From: Anaerolineales bacterium
Lineage (GTDB): Bacteria > Chloroflexota > Anaerolineae > Anaerolineales > DRMV01
Length of the DNA: 7,135 nucleotides
Assembly: GCA_026991215.1 (NCBI GenBank)
Contig: JALXBY010000100.1
Location: 1-7,135 of the forward strand
Direction of reading: 5' to 3'
The translations under genes and the position numbers were made by a program. Of the stretch, positions 1 through 5,200 are shown in pieces (within the stretch, counting starts at the first letter, position 1; each line of letters starts with the position of its first letter). The notes beneath the pieces were generated by a model. It saw only the letters and a program-made list of their open reading frames with translations. It had not been told where the DNA came from and did no database searches.

Positions 1-35
1 GTCGGCAGTCAGCGGTGTGCAGTCGGCGGTCGGCG
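1..35. repeat. Tandem heptanucleotide repeat, 5 units
   Basis: Five head-to-tail 7-bp units occupy 1-7, 8-14, 15-21, 22-28 and 29-35, with consensus GTCGGCR. Units 1, 4 and 5 fit the consensus. Unit 2 has one change and unit 3 has two. The array starts at the window edge, so the real one may be longer. It lies beyond the terminator hairpin of the minus-strand gene block, in apparently non-coding DNA. It resembles the short tandemly repeated repetitive sequences of 7 bp known from cyanobacteria and other large bacterial genomes. The function is unknown, and because 7 is not a multiple of 3 a coding role is unlikely. Confidence 0.65.
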
Positions 36-50
36 GGTAGGAAGGGGAAA

Positions 51-77
51 GGGGGATGGCCGGGGTGGCCATCCCCC
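51..77 (-). terminator. GC-rich hairpin terminator ending the minus-strand gene block
   Basis: Positions 51-61 (GGGGGATGGCC) are a perfect reverse complement of 67-77, giving an 11-bp stem with a 5-nt loop. On the minus strand the hairpin starts 9 nt after the stop codon of the aldolase/phosphatase gene and is followed by a pyrimidine tract beginning TTTCCCCTTCC. The U-run is interrupted, so this is a suboptimal intrinsic terminator. The stem strength and its position directly after the last gene make termination or 3'-end protection the likely role. Confidence 0.7.
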
Positions 78-86
78 TGGGCAGGT

Positions 87-1229
87 TCAATCCACGTCCA
101 TTTCGGGAGCCACGGCCTGGACCTTTTCCGGCGCGGCCAGCGGTTCCATGCGGTCGGCCAGGCGCTCCAGGATGTCGGGCAGCGTGGTGTATTCCATTTC
201 GTCCAGCGCGAGGCGGTGAGGCTCGAAGGGGCCGTGGCGGCGCATGTAGTCGGCAATCTGGTTGGCCATGCGCCGGGCCTCGTCGAACGCGGGGTTGTCG
301 AACATGTCCACCGGGCCGACCAGGCGGCCTTCGGCAATCTGGAAGCCCAGGGCCACCACCCGCGGCGGACCGTCGAAGCGGGCTGTGCGGGCCTGGTTCA
401 GGCCCACGGGCATCAGGGGACCCATGTGGGAACCCCGCATCCAGCCGGGAACCAGGTGGGGGAAGGTGAAGGGTTCCAGCACCTCACCCACCGAGGGGAA
501 CTGGGACTGGGCCCGGACAATCATGACCGGGTCGTCCTTGCCCACGTAGCGGCCGGCCACCTGGGAAAGGCGTTCGGTGGACGTGACCGCGGCGATTTCG
601 CCCGTGGCCCGGCTGTACACGGCCTTGATGTTGTACCGTTCGGGTGCGCCGATGAAGGCCAGGATGTCGTACATCTCTTCGGGCGCGTCCAGGAGAATCT
701 TCTTGTGCTCCTGCACGTCGTGGATTTCAAAGCGGAAGCCCTGGTGCAGCGTAGGTGCGATGACCAGGCCCGCGGTGTTGAAGGGGTCCGCGAAGATGCG
801 GAAAAGGGGCAGGTTCCAGGCGCCGGGCGAGGTCTTGTCGGCCATGAACACGATGACCGGCTCGGACTTGCGCTCCTCGAACTCCATTTCGGCCACGCCC
901 GGACCCATGCCCCGCACGTTGCCGCTGAAGGCATCGACCAGCAGGTCCTGGCCCGCGCCGTAGAGTTTGAGTTGCTTGGCCACCGCGGTGGCCTTCTGGA
1001 AGGCTTCCCACGCCAGGGCGTGCACTTCGGTGCTTTCCACGCCCTGGGTGTGGGTCATAATCAGGTTGACGTCATCGCCGCAGAACGCGACGTGGTAGTC
1101 GATGAGGGTACCTTGCTGGCGACCCTGTTCCAGCACCTGCCGGGCGGCCTCCAGCAGGTCCGGGTGCACCCCACTGTGGCCGACCCAGCCGCCGATATCG
1201 GCCTTGATTACACTCAAGGTGACGCGCAT
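87..1229 (-). CDS. fbp: Fructose-1,6-bisphosphate aldolase/phosphatase (bifunctional, archaeal type)
   Basis: This 380-aa cytosolic enzyme condenses dihydroxyacetone-P with glyceraldehyde-3-P to fructose-1,6-bisphosphate and then dephosphorylates it to fructose-6-P, a unidirectional gluconeogenic step. The sequence follows the family almost end to end. The N-terminus carries SVIKADIGGWVGH with Asp11 and His18. Further expected Mg-ligand positions are GDD (Asp52-Asp53), GAGQD (Gln94), MADK (Asp131) and RFDGPPR (Asp286). The YVGKDDP motif holds Tyr228 and Lys231, matching the tyrosine and Schiff-base lysine of the archaeal enzymes (about 229 and 232). MEYTTLP holds Tyr347. The ATG at 1229 is preceded by a very strong GAGGAGGT ribosome binding site, and the family N-terminus begins exactly there, so the longer open frame upstream is not used. 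It is the last gene of its block, 77 bp after the MBL-fold gene, with a TATAAT element in the gap. Assignment is by motif recall; no key residue is missing. Confidence 0.95.
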   Translation of the reverse strand: MRVTLSVIKADIGGWVGHSGVHPDLLEAARQVLEQGRQQGTLIDYHVAFCGDDVNLIMTHTQGVESTEVHALAWEAFQKATAVAKQLKLYGAGQDLLVDAFSGNVRGMGPGVAEMEFEERKSEPVIVFMADKTSPGAWNLPLFRIFADPFNTAGLVIAPTLHQGFRFEIHDVQEHKKILLDAPEEMYDILAFIGAPERYNIKAVYSRATGEIAAVTSTERLSQVAGRYVGKDDPVMIVRAQSQFPSVGEVLEPFTFPHLVPGWMRGSHMGPLMPVGLNQARTARFDGPPRVVALGFQIAEGRLVGPVDMFDNPAFDEARRMANQIADYMRRHGPFEPHRLALDEMEYTTLPDILERLADRMEPLAAPEKVQAVAPEMDVD

Positions 1230-1263
1230 CCTGCACCTCCTCAAAGGGAGAATTGGCGCTTCT

Positions 1264-1298
1264 ATTATAGCGGCGCCCGGCGACGGGCTGGGGGTCAA
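1264..1298 (-). promoter_or_regulatory. Possible internal promoter upstream of the aldolase/phosphatase gene
   Basis: On the minus strand a perfect TATAAT lies at 1269-1264, 34 bp upstream of the ATG at 1229. A TTGACC sequence at 1298-1293 resembles a -35 box, but the spacer is 23 bp, well over the usual 17. The spacer itself contains a small dyad (GCCCG, 4-nt loop, CGGGC; 1274-1287). The TATAAT is striking in such GC-rich DNA and may give separate expression of the last gene. The -35 assignment is weak, and the dyad could equally be a hairpin in read-through mRNA or the remains of a terminator for the upstream gene. Confidence 0.45.
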
Positions 1299-1306
1299 GA
1301 AGACGG

Positions 1307-2062
1307 CTACCAGACCAGGGTGAGGCCATCCCAGGCCGCGGTCACCGGGCCGGGGAAGGTGCTTTGGGCCTCCTGTTCCAGCCGGCGGCGGACTTCTGGG
1401 TCGGGGTCGGTGTGCACGAGGAAGAGATGGCCGACGCCGGCCTGTTTTGCCACCTCGCCGGCCTGGCGGGCCGTGGTGTGGTAGGCCCCCGCGCCCGTGG
1501 CCTCGTGGAAGAGCCAGTCCGCGCCCCGGGCCAGCAGCACCACGGCTTCGCAGGGCGCGGTATCCGTGGAATAGGCCAACACCCGGCCGCTTTCGGGGAA
1601 GGCAAAGCGCAGCCCCAGGGCCGGGACGCTGTGCCGAACCTCGGCCGCGTCCAGCCACAGGTCCGGCTCCCGGAGGATGGGGAGCAGGCCGGGCCCCGCG
1701 TAACTCCGAAAGGCCACGGGGAACATGCCCCGCCAGCGGTCCCAGCGGAAGAGGTCCAGCATCTTCCTGGCCCGGTTGATGGCATCGGGCGGGCCGTGGA
1801 AGGTGAGGCTGCGGGTGCGGCCGGCCAGCCAGAGGTTCTGCAGGAACAGGGGCAGGCCCCCGACGTGGTCCGGGTGAAAGTGGGTCAGGATGACGTCCGT
1901 GAGGCTGTTGGGGGAAAGGCCCATCTGCCGGAGCCGGGGCAGCACGTCTTCGGGAACGTCGATGAGCACGGCCCGCCGCGACGTGGTCAGGAGGAAGTGG
2001 GTGTTGCGCACCGTCAGGGTGCCCAGGGAATAGGCCGTACCCAGAACCGTCCACCGGGGCAT
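1307..2062 (-). CDS. RNase Z-like metallo-beta-lactamase-fold hydrolase
   Basis: This 251-aa predicted cytosolic metal-dependent hydrolase belongs to the ElaC/RNase Z-like branch of the MBL superfamily. The metal motif THFHPDH (60-66) supplies His61, His63, Asp65 and His66. His144, Asp167 (in YSTDT) and His217 (in LVHTDP) sit where the third histidine, bridging aspartate and last histidine are expected, so a two-metal site looks complete. HEATG (186-190) followed by a histidine-Thr-Thr segment at 195 recalls the HEAT/GHST region of RNase Z. The protein is shorter than typical RNase Z (about 300 aa), and the usual HFSxRY ending of the last motif is replaced by HTDPDP, so tRNA 3' processing is not assured. 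Phosphodiesterase or another esterase activity is possible. The ATG at 2062 has a GAGAGG site 5 nt upstream; a TTG in frame at 2083 is a weaker choice. It sits between tpiA (34 bp away) and the aldolase/phosphatase gene (77 bp), probably co-transcribed. The substrate is unknown. Confidence 0.85.
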   Translation of the reverse strand: MPRWTVLGTAYSLGTLTVRNTHFLLTTSRRAVLIDVPEDVLPRLRQMGLSPNSLTDVILTHFHPDHVGGLPLFLQNLWLAGRTRSLTFHGPPDAINRARKMLDLFRWDRWRGMFPVAFRSYAGPGLLPILREPDLWLDAAEVRHSVPALGLRFAFPESGRVLAYSTDTAPCEAVVLLARGADWLFHEATGAGAYHTTARQAGEVAKQAGVGHLFLVHTDPDPEVRRRLEQEAQSTFPGPVTAAWDGLTLVW

Positions 2063-2096
2063 GGCAACCTCTCGCTTCCCCAAAAGGGTGAAAAGA

Positions 2097-2870
2097 TTAT
2101 GCCTGAACCCGAAGCGTGGCCATGGTCCGCACGATGGTCACGAAGGCCTCCGGGTCCAGGCTGGCACCGCCCACCAGCGCGCCGTCGATGTCGGGCTGCT
2201 GGAAGAAACCGGCCGCGTTCTCGGGCTTGACCGAACCGCCGTACAGCACCCGGACCTTTTGGGCCACCTCTTCCCCAAAGGCCTCGGCCAGGGCCTTACG
2301 GATGACCTCCCGGTGCACCCGGTTGGCCTCCTGGGGCTCGGGCGTAAGCCCGGTGCCAATGGCCCACACCGGTTCGTAGGCGATGACCACCCGGGCCGCC
2401 TGCTCGGGGGTGAGGCCATCCAGGGCCAGGCGCACCTGGCGTCGTACCACCGCGTCCGTCAAGCCCTGCTGCCGCTCGCCGATGGTCTCGCCAACGCACA
2501 CGATGGGCGTCAGGCCATGGCGGAACGCGGCCTGGACCTTGCGGCGCACGGTTTCGTCCGTTTCCCCAAAGAACTTGCGGCGCTCGGAATGGCCCAGAAT
2601 CACGTAACGGGCGAACTCGGCCACCATGCGGGGGGAAACCTCGCCGGTGTATGGGCCTTCGTCGGCCCAGTGCATGTTCTGGGCGCCCAGGCCGATGTCC
2701 GTCCCCATGAGCATGTTGGCCACGGCCAAAAGCGCGGTGAACGGCGGGAAAATCACCTTCTCGACACCCGCGATTTCCTGCAAGGGCTGAAGCATGGCCC
2801 AGACCCGCTCGCGGGCCTCCTCCACGGTGCCGTGCATCTTCCAGTTGCCGGCGACCAGGGGCGTGCGCAT
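2097..2870 (-). CDS. tpiA: Triosephosphate isomerase
   Basis: This 257-aa TIM-barrel enzyme interconverts dihydroxyacetone-P and glyceraldehyde-3-P in glycolysis and gluconeogenesis. The hallmarks are all present and in order: AGNWKMH with Asn9 and Lys11, ILGHSERR with the electrophilic His94, AYEPVWAIGTG with the catalytic base Glu166 and the flexible loop 6, and the phosphate-binding YGGSV (210-214) and GALVGGASL (230-238). The length is normal for bacteria. The ATG at 2870 is chosen because a GGAGGAG site lies 5 nt upstream and the conserved N-terminus begins there. An in-frame ATG at 2948 with its own AAGGAG (11 nt away) would add 26 residues unlike any part of the family and would cross a strong dyad, so it is less likely. 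It lies 144 bp after the ferrochelatase gene and 34 bp before the hydrolase. Its product is the direct substrate of the aldolase/phosphatase two genes downstream. Confidence 0.97.
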   Translation of the reverse strand: MRTPLVAGNWKMHGTVEEARERVWAMLQPLQEIAGVEKVIFPPFTALLAVANMLMGTDIGLGAQNMHWADEGPYTGEVSPRMVAEFARYVILGHSERRKFFGETDETVRRKVQAAFRHGLTPIVCVGETIGERQQGLTDAVVRRQVRLALDGLTPEQAARVVIAYEPVWAIGTGLTPEPQEANRVHREVIRKALAEAFGEEVAQKVRVLYGGSVKPENAAGFFQQPDIDGALVGGASLDPEAFVTIVRTMATLRVQA

Positions 2871-2915
2871 GTCGTCTCCTCCATGTTGCATGGGCTTGCC
2901 AGACCAACGAAAGGA

Positions 2916-2938
2916 CGCCGGTGGAGAGGCCACCGGCG
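2916..2938 (-). promoter_or_regulatory. Perfect 9-bp dyad in the tpiA leader (operator or 5' hairpin)
   Basis: Positions 2916-2924 (CGCCGGTGG) are exactly reverse complementary to 2930-2938, with a 5-nt centre AGAGG. It starts 5 bp downstream of a TATGAT element and about 45 bp upstream of the tpiA start. If transcribed, it folds into a very stable hairpin at or near the 5' end of the message. On the minus strand it is followed by GTCCTTTCGTT, only a weak T-tract, so it could also attenuate read-through from hemH. An operator, a transcript-stabilising hairpin and a partial terminator are all open. Confidence 0.6.
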
Positions 2939-2943
2939 CCTCA

Positions 2944-2972
2944 ATCATACCGCCTTTATCTCCTTGGGGGAA
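2944..2972 (-). promoter_or_regulatory. Possible internal promoter for tpiA
   Basis: A TATGAT hexamer (5 of 6 consensus bases) lies at 2949-2944 on the minus strand, with a poor -35 candidate, TTCCCC, 17 bp further upstream at 2972-2967. The predicted transcript start, near 2937, falls on the edge of the 2916-2938 dyad. The wide 144-bp gap after hemH makes a separate promoter reasonable, but only the -10 element is convincing. Confidence 0.4.
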
Positions 2973-3014
2973 AGCAGGGGCCGCGGGCCGCTGCTCAGGG
3001 AGCCGCGTCCCCCT

Positions 3015-4055
3015 TCACCGGGCGGCCGAAGCCTGCCCCGGCACCGCGGCCAGGGCCGAGGCCGCGGCCTGCACCATCTGGCCCAGCGCGGCGATGAAGC
3101 GGGGGTCGTCGTTCAGGGAAGCGGTACGGGCCAGGCGCACACCCAGGTCGCGGGCCAGGTCCTGCAATTCGATGTCGATGTCGTAGAGGATTTCCACATG
3201 GTCGCACACAAAGCCAATGGGCACGACCAGCACATCCCGGACGCCCTGCCGGGCCAGGTCCTGCACCAGGTCGCCCACGTCTGGCCCCAGCCAGGGCACG
3301 GCGGAAGCCCCCGCGCTCTGGTAGGCCACATGCCAGGCGTTCAAGCCCAGCATCTCCGCGACCCGTCGCGCGCTTTCCCGGACCTCGTCGTGGTACGGGT
3401 CCCCCTGCTCCACCACCTTCTGGGGCAGGCTGTGCGCGGTGAAAATCACCACAGGCCGGGTCCCCGACCACTGCTGCAGGGCTTCTTCCACTTTGTGGGC
3501 CACGGCCTGGAGGAAGCCGGGATGGGTGGACCAGCGGGTGATGAAGGCCAGGTCCAGGGTCGATGGGGTTTGCGCGGCCCGGGCCTGCCAGCGCTGCACG
3601 GTATAGGTCAGGCCGTCCTCGGTCGCCGTGGCCGCTTCGGTGACCGGCTGGTACCCCTGGGCTTGCAGGGCCTTTTCCAGGGCCTGACGATACGCGCCAA
3701 TGCTCATGCGGGAGTAGTGGGGGGCCATGGGCAGGGCCACCATCCGGGTGAACCCGTGGCGTAAGACCTCCGGGAGCACCTCATGGATGTACGGGTGCCA
3801 GTGCCGCATCCCCACGAAGGTCTTGAAGCCCCCAGGGGCCTGCTGGTTGAGCCAGGCTTCCAGGGCCTGGGCCTGGCTGCGGGTGTGGTCCAGCAAGGGC
3901 GATTTGCCGCCAATCAAGCGATAGCGTTCCCGCACCTCTTCGACCAGTTCCAGCGGTGTGGGCCGACCGTGGCGCACGTCCAGAAGGTACGGCTCGACAT
4001 CCTCCAGGGAGAGGGGGCCACCATAGGCCAGCAAGAAGACGGCGGTTGACTCCAT
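3015..4055 (-). CDS. hemH: Ferrochelatase (possibly coproporphyrin-type)
   Basis: This 346-aa enzyme inserts Fe2+ into a porphyrin late in heme synthesis. Family signatures run along the whole length: LLAYGGP at the N-terminus, RYRLIGGKSPL (44-54), TAHSLP with the catalytic His208, YQSAGASAVPWLGP (245-258), and PIGFVCDHVEILYDID (279-294) with the conserved Glu288. The tyrosine at position 11 in AYGGP matches the residue found in Bacillus and actinobacterial coproporphyrin ferrochelatases (Tyr13 in B. subtilis), where protoporphyrin enzymes usually differ. The substrate may therefore be coproporphyrin III, but no partner gene of that route lies in the window. There are no obvious membrane segments, consistent with a soluble enzyme. 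The ATG at 4055 has GGAGG 7 nt upstream and starts the conserved region directly; the open frame running up to 4280 lacks family similarity. It is the first gene of the minus block, preceded by a promoter at 4122-4150 and a leader dyad at 4080-4101. Confidence 0.93.
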   Translation of the reverse strand: MESTAVFLLAYGGPLSLEDVEPYLLDVRHGRPTPLELVEEVRERYRLIGGKSPLLDHTRSQAQALEAWLNQQAPGGFKTFVGMRHWHPYIHEVLPEVLRHGFTRMVALPMAPHYSRMSIGAYRQALEKALQAQGYQPVTEAATATEDGLTYTVQRWQARAAQTPSTLDLAFITRWSTHPGFLQAVAHKVEEALQQWSGTRPVVIFTAHSLPQKVVEQGDPYHDEVRESARRVAEMLGLNAWHVAYQSAGASAVPWLGPDVGDLVQDLARQGVRDVLVVPIGFVCDHVEILYDIDIELQDLARDLGVRLARTASLNDDPRFIAALGQMVQAAASALAAVPGQASAAR

Positions 4056-4079
4056 CGGTCGCCTCCATGGGTGCGATTT

Positions 4080-4101
4080 GCAGGTTGCCTGGGCCACCTG
4101 C
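4080..4101 (-). promoter_or_regulatory. Imperfect 22-bp dyad in the hemH leader
   Basis: GCAGGT (4080-4085) is the reverse complement of ACCTGC (4096-4101). After one mismatched pair, GCC (4087-4089) pairs with GGC (4092-4094), so nine of eleven half-site positions are symmetrical. The dyad falls about 15-35 nt downstream of the predicted transcript start and 25 nt before the hemH ATG. This is a typical place for a repressor operator or a small leader hairpin. I recognise no known regulator motif. Confidence 0.45.
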
Positions 4102-4121
4102 GTTGGATGCGTGGTGAAGTT

Positions 4122-4150
4122 AGAATAGCCACAAAAAGCGCCAACGTCTA
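4122..4150 (-). promoter_or_regulatory. Likely promoter of the hemH-tpiA-hydrolase-fbp block
   Basis: On the minus strand TAGACG (4150-4145) and TATTCT (4127-4122) are separated by exactly 17 bp and each matches 4 of 6 bases of the housekeeping sigma consensus. The predicted start near 4115 gives a leader of about 60 nt. The region is the most AT-rich stretch of the divergent intergenic segment, which supports the call. No terminator is seen between this and hemH. Confidence 0.5.
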
Positions 4151-4201
4151 CGATGGTTTCTTGAGGGAGTAGGAGGAAACCGGCCATTCTGCGCATGGTT
4201 G

Positions 4202-4216
4202 GAAGGCCATGCCTTC
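4202..4216. repeat. Short dyad in the divergent intergenic region
   Basis: GAAGGC (4202-4207) and GCCTTC (4211-4216) form a perfect 6-bp inverted repeat around CAT. It lies about 50 bp upstream of the minus-strand -35 box and about 50 bp upstream of the plus-strand -10, so it could serve as a shared regulator site. It could equally be chance in GC-rich DNA. The remainder of 4056-4306 otherwise holds only the promoter elements and dyads listed separately. Confidence 0.3.
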
Positions 4217-4265
4217 TGCATCCCCAACCCCCCCGCCAACCGGCCTCCCAAGGGTTTGGGGGCCA

Positions 4266-4274
4266 TGCTACAAT
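4266..4274 (+). promoter_or_regulatory. Extended -10 promoter for trmI
   Basis: TGCTACAAT is an extended -10 element: a TG dinucleotide one base before TACAAT, which matches 5 of 6 consensus bases. No clear -35 box is seen, which is usual for this promoter type. The predicted start near 4281 leaves a leader of about 26 nt before the ATG at 4307. This argues against any start of the gene further upstream. Confidence 0.55.
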
Positions 4275-4306
4275 CGGCAAGATACCCCTGGCGGAGCGCG
4301 GGTACC

Positions 4307-5137
4307 ATGCCGAACCCCGTGATGCAACCGGGCGATTTCGTGCACATCCTGTGGGCCAACCGGGAGCGGACCGCGCTTTTCCGGCTGCAACCCGCGGGCG
4401 TCTACCACTCCCAATACGGCATCATCCGCCACGACGACCTCATCGGCCAGCCCTGGGGGTTCCAGGGCCAGACCCATCGCGGGGAAGTCTTCTACGCCCT
4501 GCCCCCTTCCCTGGAGGACCTGCTCCGCCGCACCCCCCGGCGGACGCAAATCCTGTTTCCCAAGGACATCGGCTTCCTGCTGTTGAAGATGAGCATCGGC
4601 CCCGGCACCCAGGTAATCGAGGCCGGCACCGGCTCCGGCGCGCTGACCACCGCGCTGGCCTTCTACGTGGGCGACCAGGGCCGGGTCTTTTCCTATGAAC
4701 GTCGGCCCGAAATGCAGGCCCTGGCCCGCAAAAATCTGGAGGCCCTGGGCCTGGCCCATCGGGTAACCTTCCACCTGCACGATATTGCCCAGGGCTTTCG
4801 GGAACGCGACGTGGACGCGCTGTTCCTGGACGTGCCCACGCCGGAGGCGTACATCCCCCAGGCCCGGGCCGCGCTCAGGCCGGGCGGCTTCTTCGGCGCG
4901 TTGGTGCCCACCACGAACCAGGTGACGCGACTGCTCGAAGCCCTGGACCAACACGGCTTTGCCATGGTCGAGGTGTGCGAATTGCTCCTCCGCTATTACA
5001 AGCCCGTGCCCGAACGCCTGCGGCCCACCGACCGCATGGTGGCCCATACCGGGTACCTCATCTTCGCCCGGCCGGTTCAGACCGGGGCCGAACGCACGAA
5101 GACGGCCCAGACCCGCGCGCCGCACGCCCCGGATTAG
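4307..5137 (+). CDS. trmI: tRNA (adenine-58-N1)-methyltransferase, TrmI type
   Basis: This 276-aa S-adenosylmethionine-dependent enzyme methylates A58 in the T-loop of tRNA, a modification that stabilises tRNA at high temperature. The N-terminal beta-domain shows GDFVHILW and the characteristic HDDLIGQPWG (42-51). The Rossmann domain follows with RRTQILFPKDIGFLL (78-92), the SAM motif VIEAGTGSGALTT (103-115), Glu131 in SYERRPE for the ribose, and LDVP (174-177) with Asp175. RPGGFFGALVPTTNQV (191-206) and the ending HTGYLIFARP are also typical. The family works as a homotetramer. The ATG at 4307 has a GGAG 10 nt upstream and fits the promoter at 4266-4274; an ATG at 4322 is a close alternative, and the open frame to 4199 starts upstream of that promoter. 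The last 20 or so residues are polar and unconserved. It is the first gene of the plus block, followed after 63 bp by threonine synthase. A dual A57/A58 specificity, as in archaea, cannot be excluded. Confidence 0.92.
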   Translation: MPNPVMQPGDFVHILWANRERTALFRLQPAGVYHSQYGIIRHDDLIGQPWGFQGQTHRGEVFYALPPSLEDLLRRTPRRTQILFPKDIGFLLLKMSIGPGTQVIEAGTGSGALTTALAFYVGDQGRVFSYERRPEMQALARKNLEALGLAHRVTFHLHDIAQGFRERDVDALFLDVPTPEAYIPQARAALRPGGFFGALVPTTNQVTRLLEALDQHGFAMVEVCELLLRYYKPVPERLRPTDRMVAHTGYLIFARPVQTGAERTKTAQTRAPHAPD

Positions 5138-5200
5138 CCCCGCGGCACGGCCAGGGCGCGGGCCTGGACCGTTACCCGCCAAACCCCCGCGAGGTGCCCC

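Noticed and set aside
15..1484. A 489-codon plus-strand open frame opposite the aldolase/phosphatase gene, and a similar 567-codon one at 2061-3764
   Set aside because: Both are antisense shadows of well-supported minus-strand genes, have compositionally biased translations, and lack ribosome binding sites.
87..2054. A 655-codon minus-strand frame that would fuse an extra 275 residues to the aldolase/phosphatase
   Set aside because: The added part overlaps the MBL-fold gene in another frame and is proline/arginine-rich without homology. A very strong ribosome binding site marks the real start at 1229.
1319..2421. A 13-bp identical stretch (GGTGAGGCCATCC) at 1319-1331 and 2409-2421
   Set aside because: Both encode Asp-Gly-Leu-Thr on the minus strand within unrelated proteins with the same codon preferences; coincidence is sufficient.
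4222..4262. Inverted CCCCAACCC / GGGTTTGGGG arms upstream of the trmI -10
   Set aside because: The arms need a bulge, are homopolymer-rich and 21 bp apart, so the match is expected easily in C-rich DNA; no T-tract follows.
4056..4280. N-terminal extension of ferrochelatase up to 4280
   Set aside because: The added residues have no family similarity and would cover both the predicted promoter and the leader dyad. The ATG at 4055 has a good GGAGG site.
4199..4306. N-terminal extension of trmI from an ATG at 4199
   Set aside because: It starts upstream of the extended -10 element, has no ribosome binding site, and adds residues outside the family's conserved N-terminus.
5151..5167. CCAGG/CCTGG hairpin between trmI and thrC as a terminator
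   Set aside because: The stem is only 5 bp with a 7-nt loop, and no T-tract follows on either strand.
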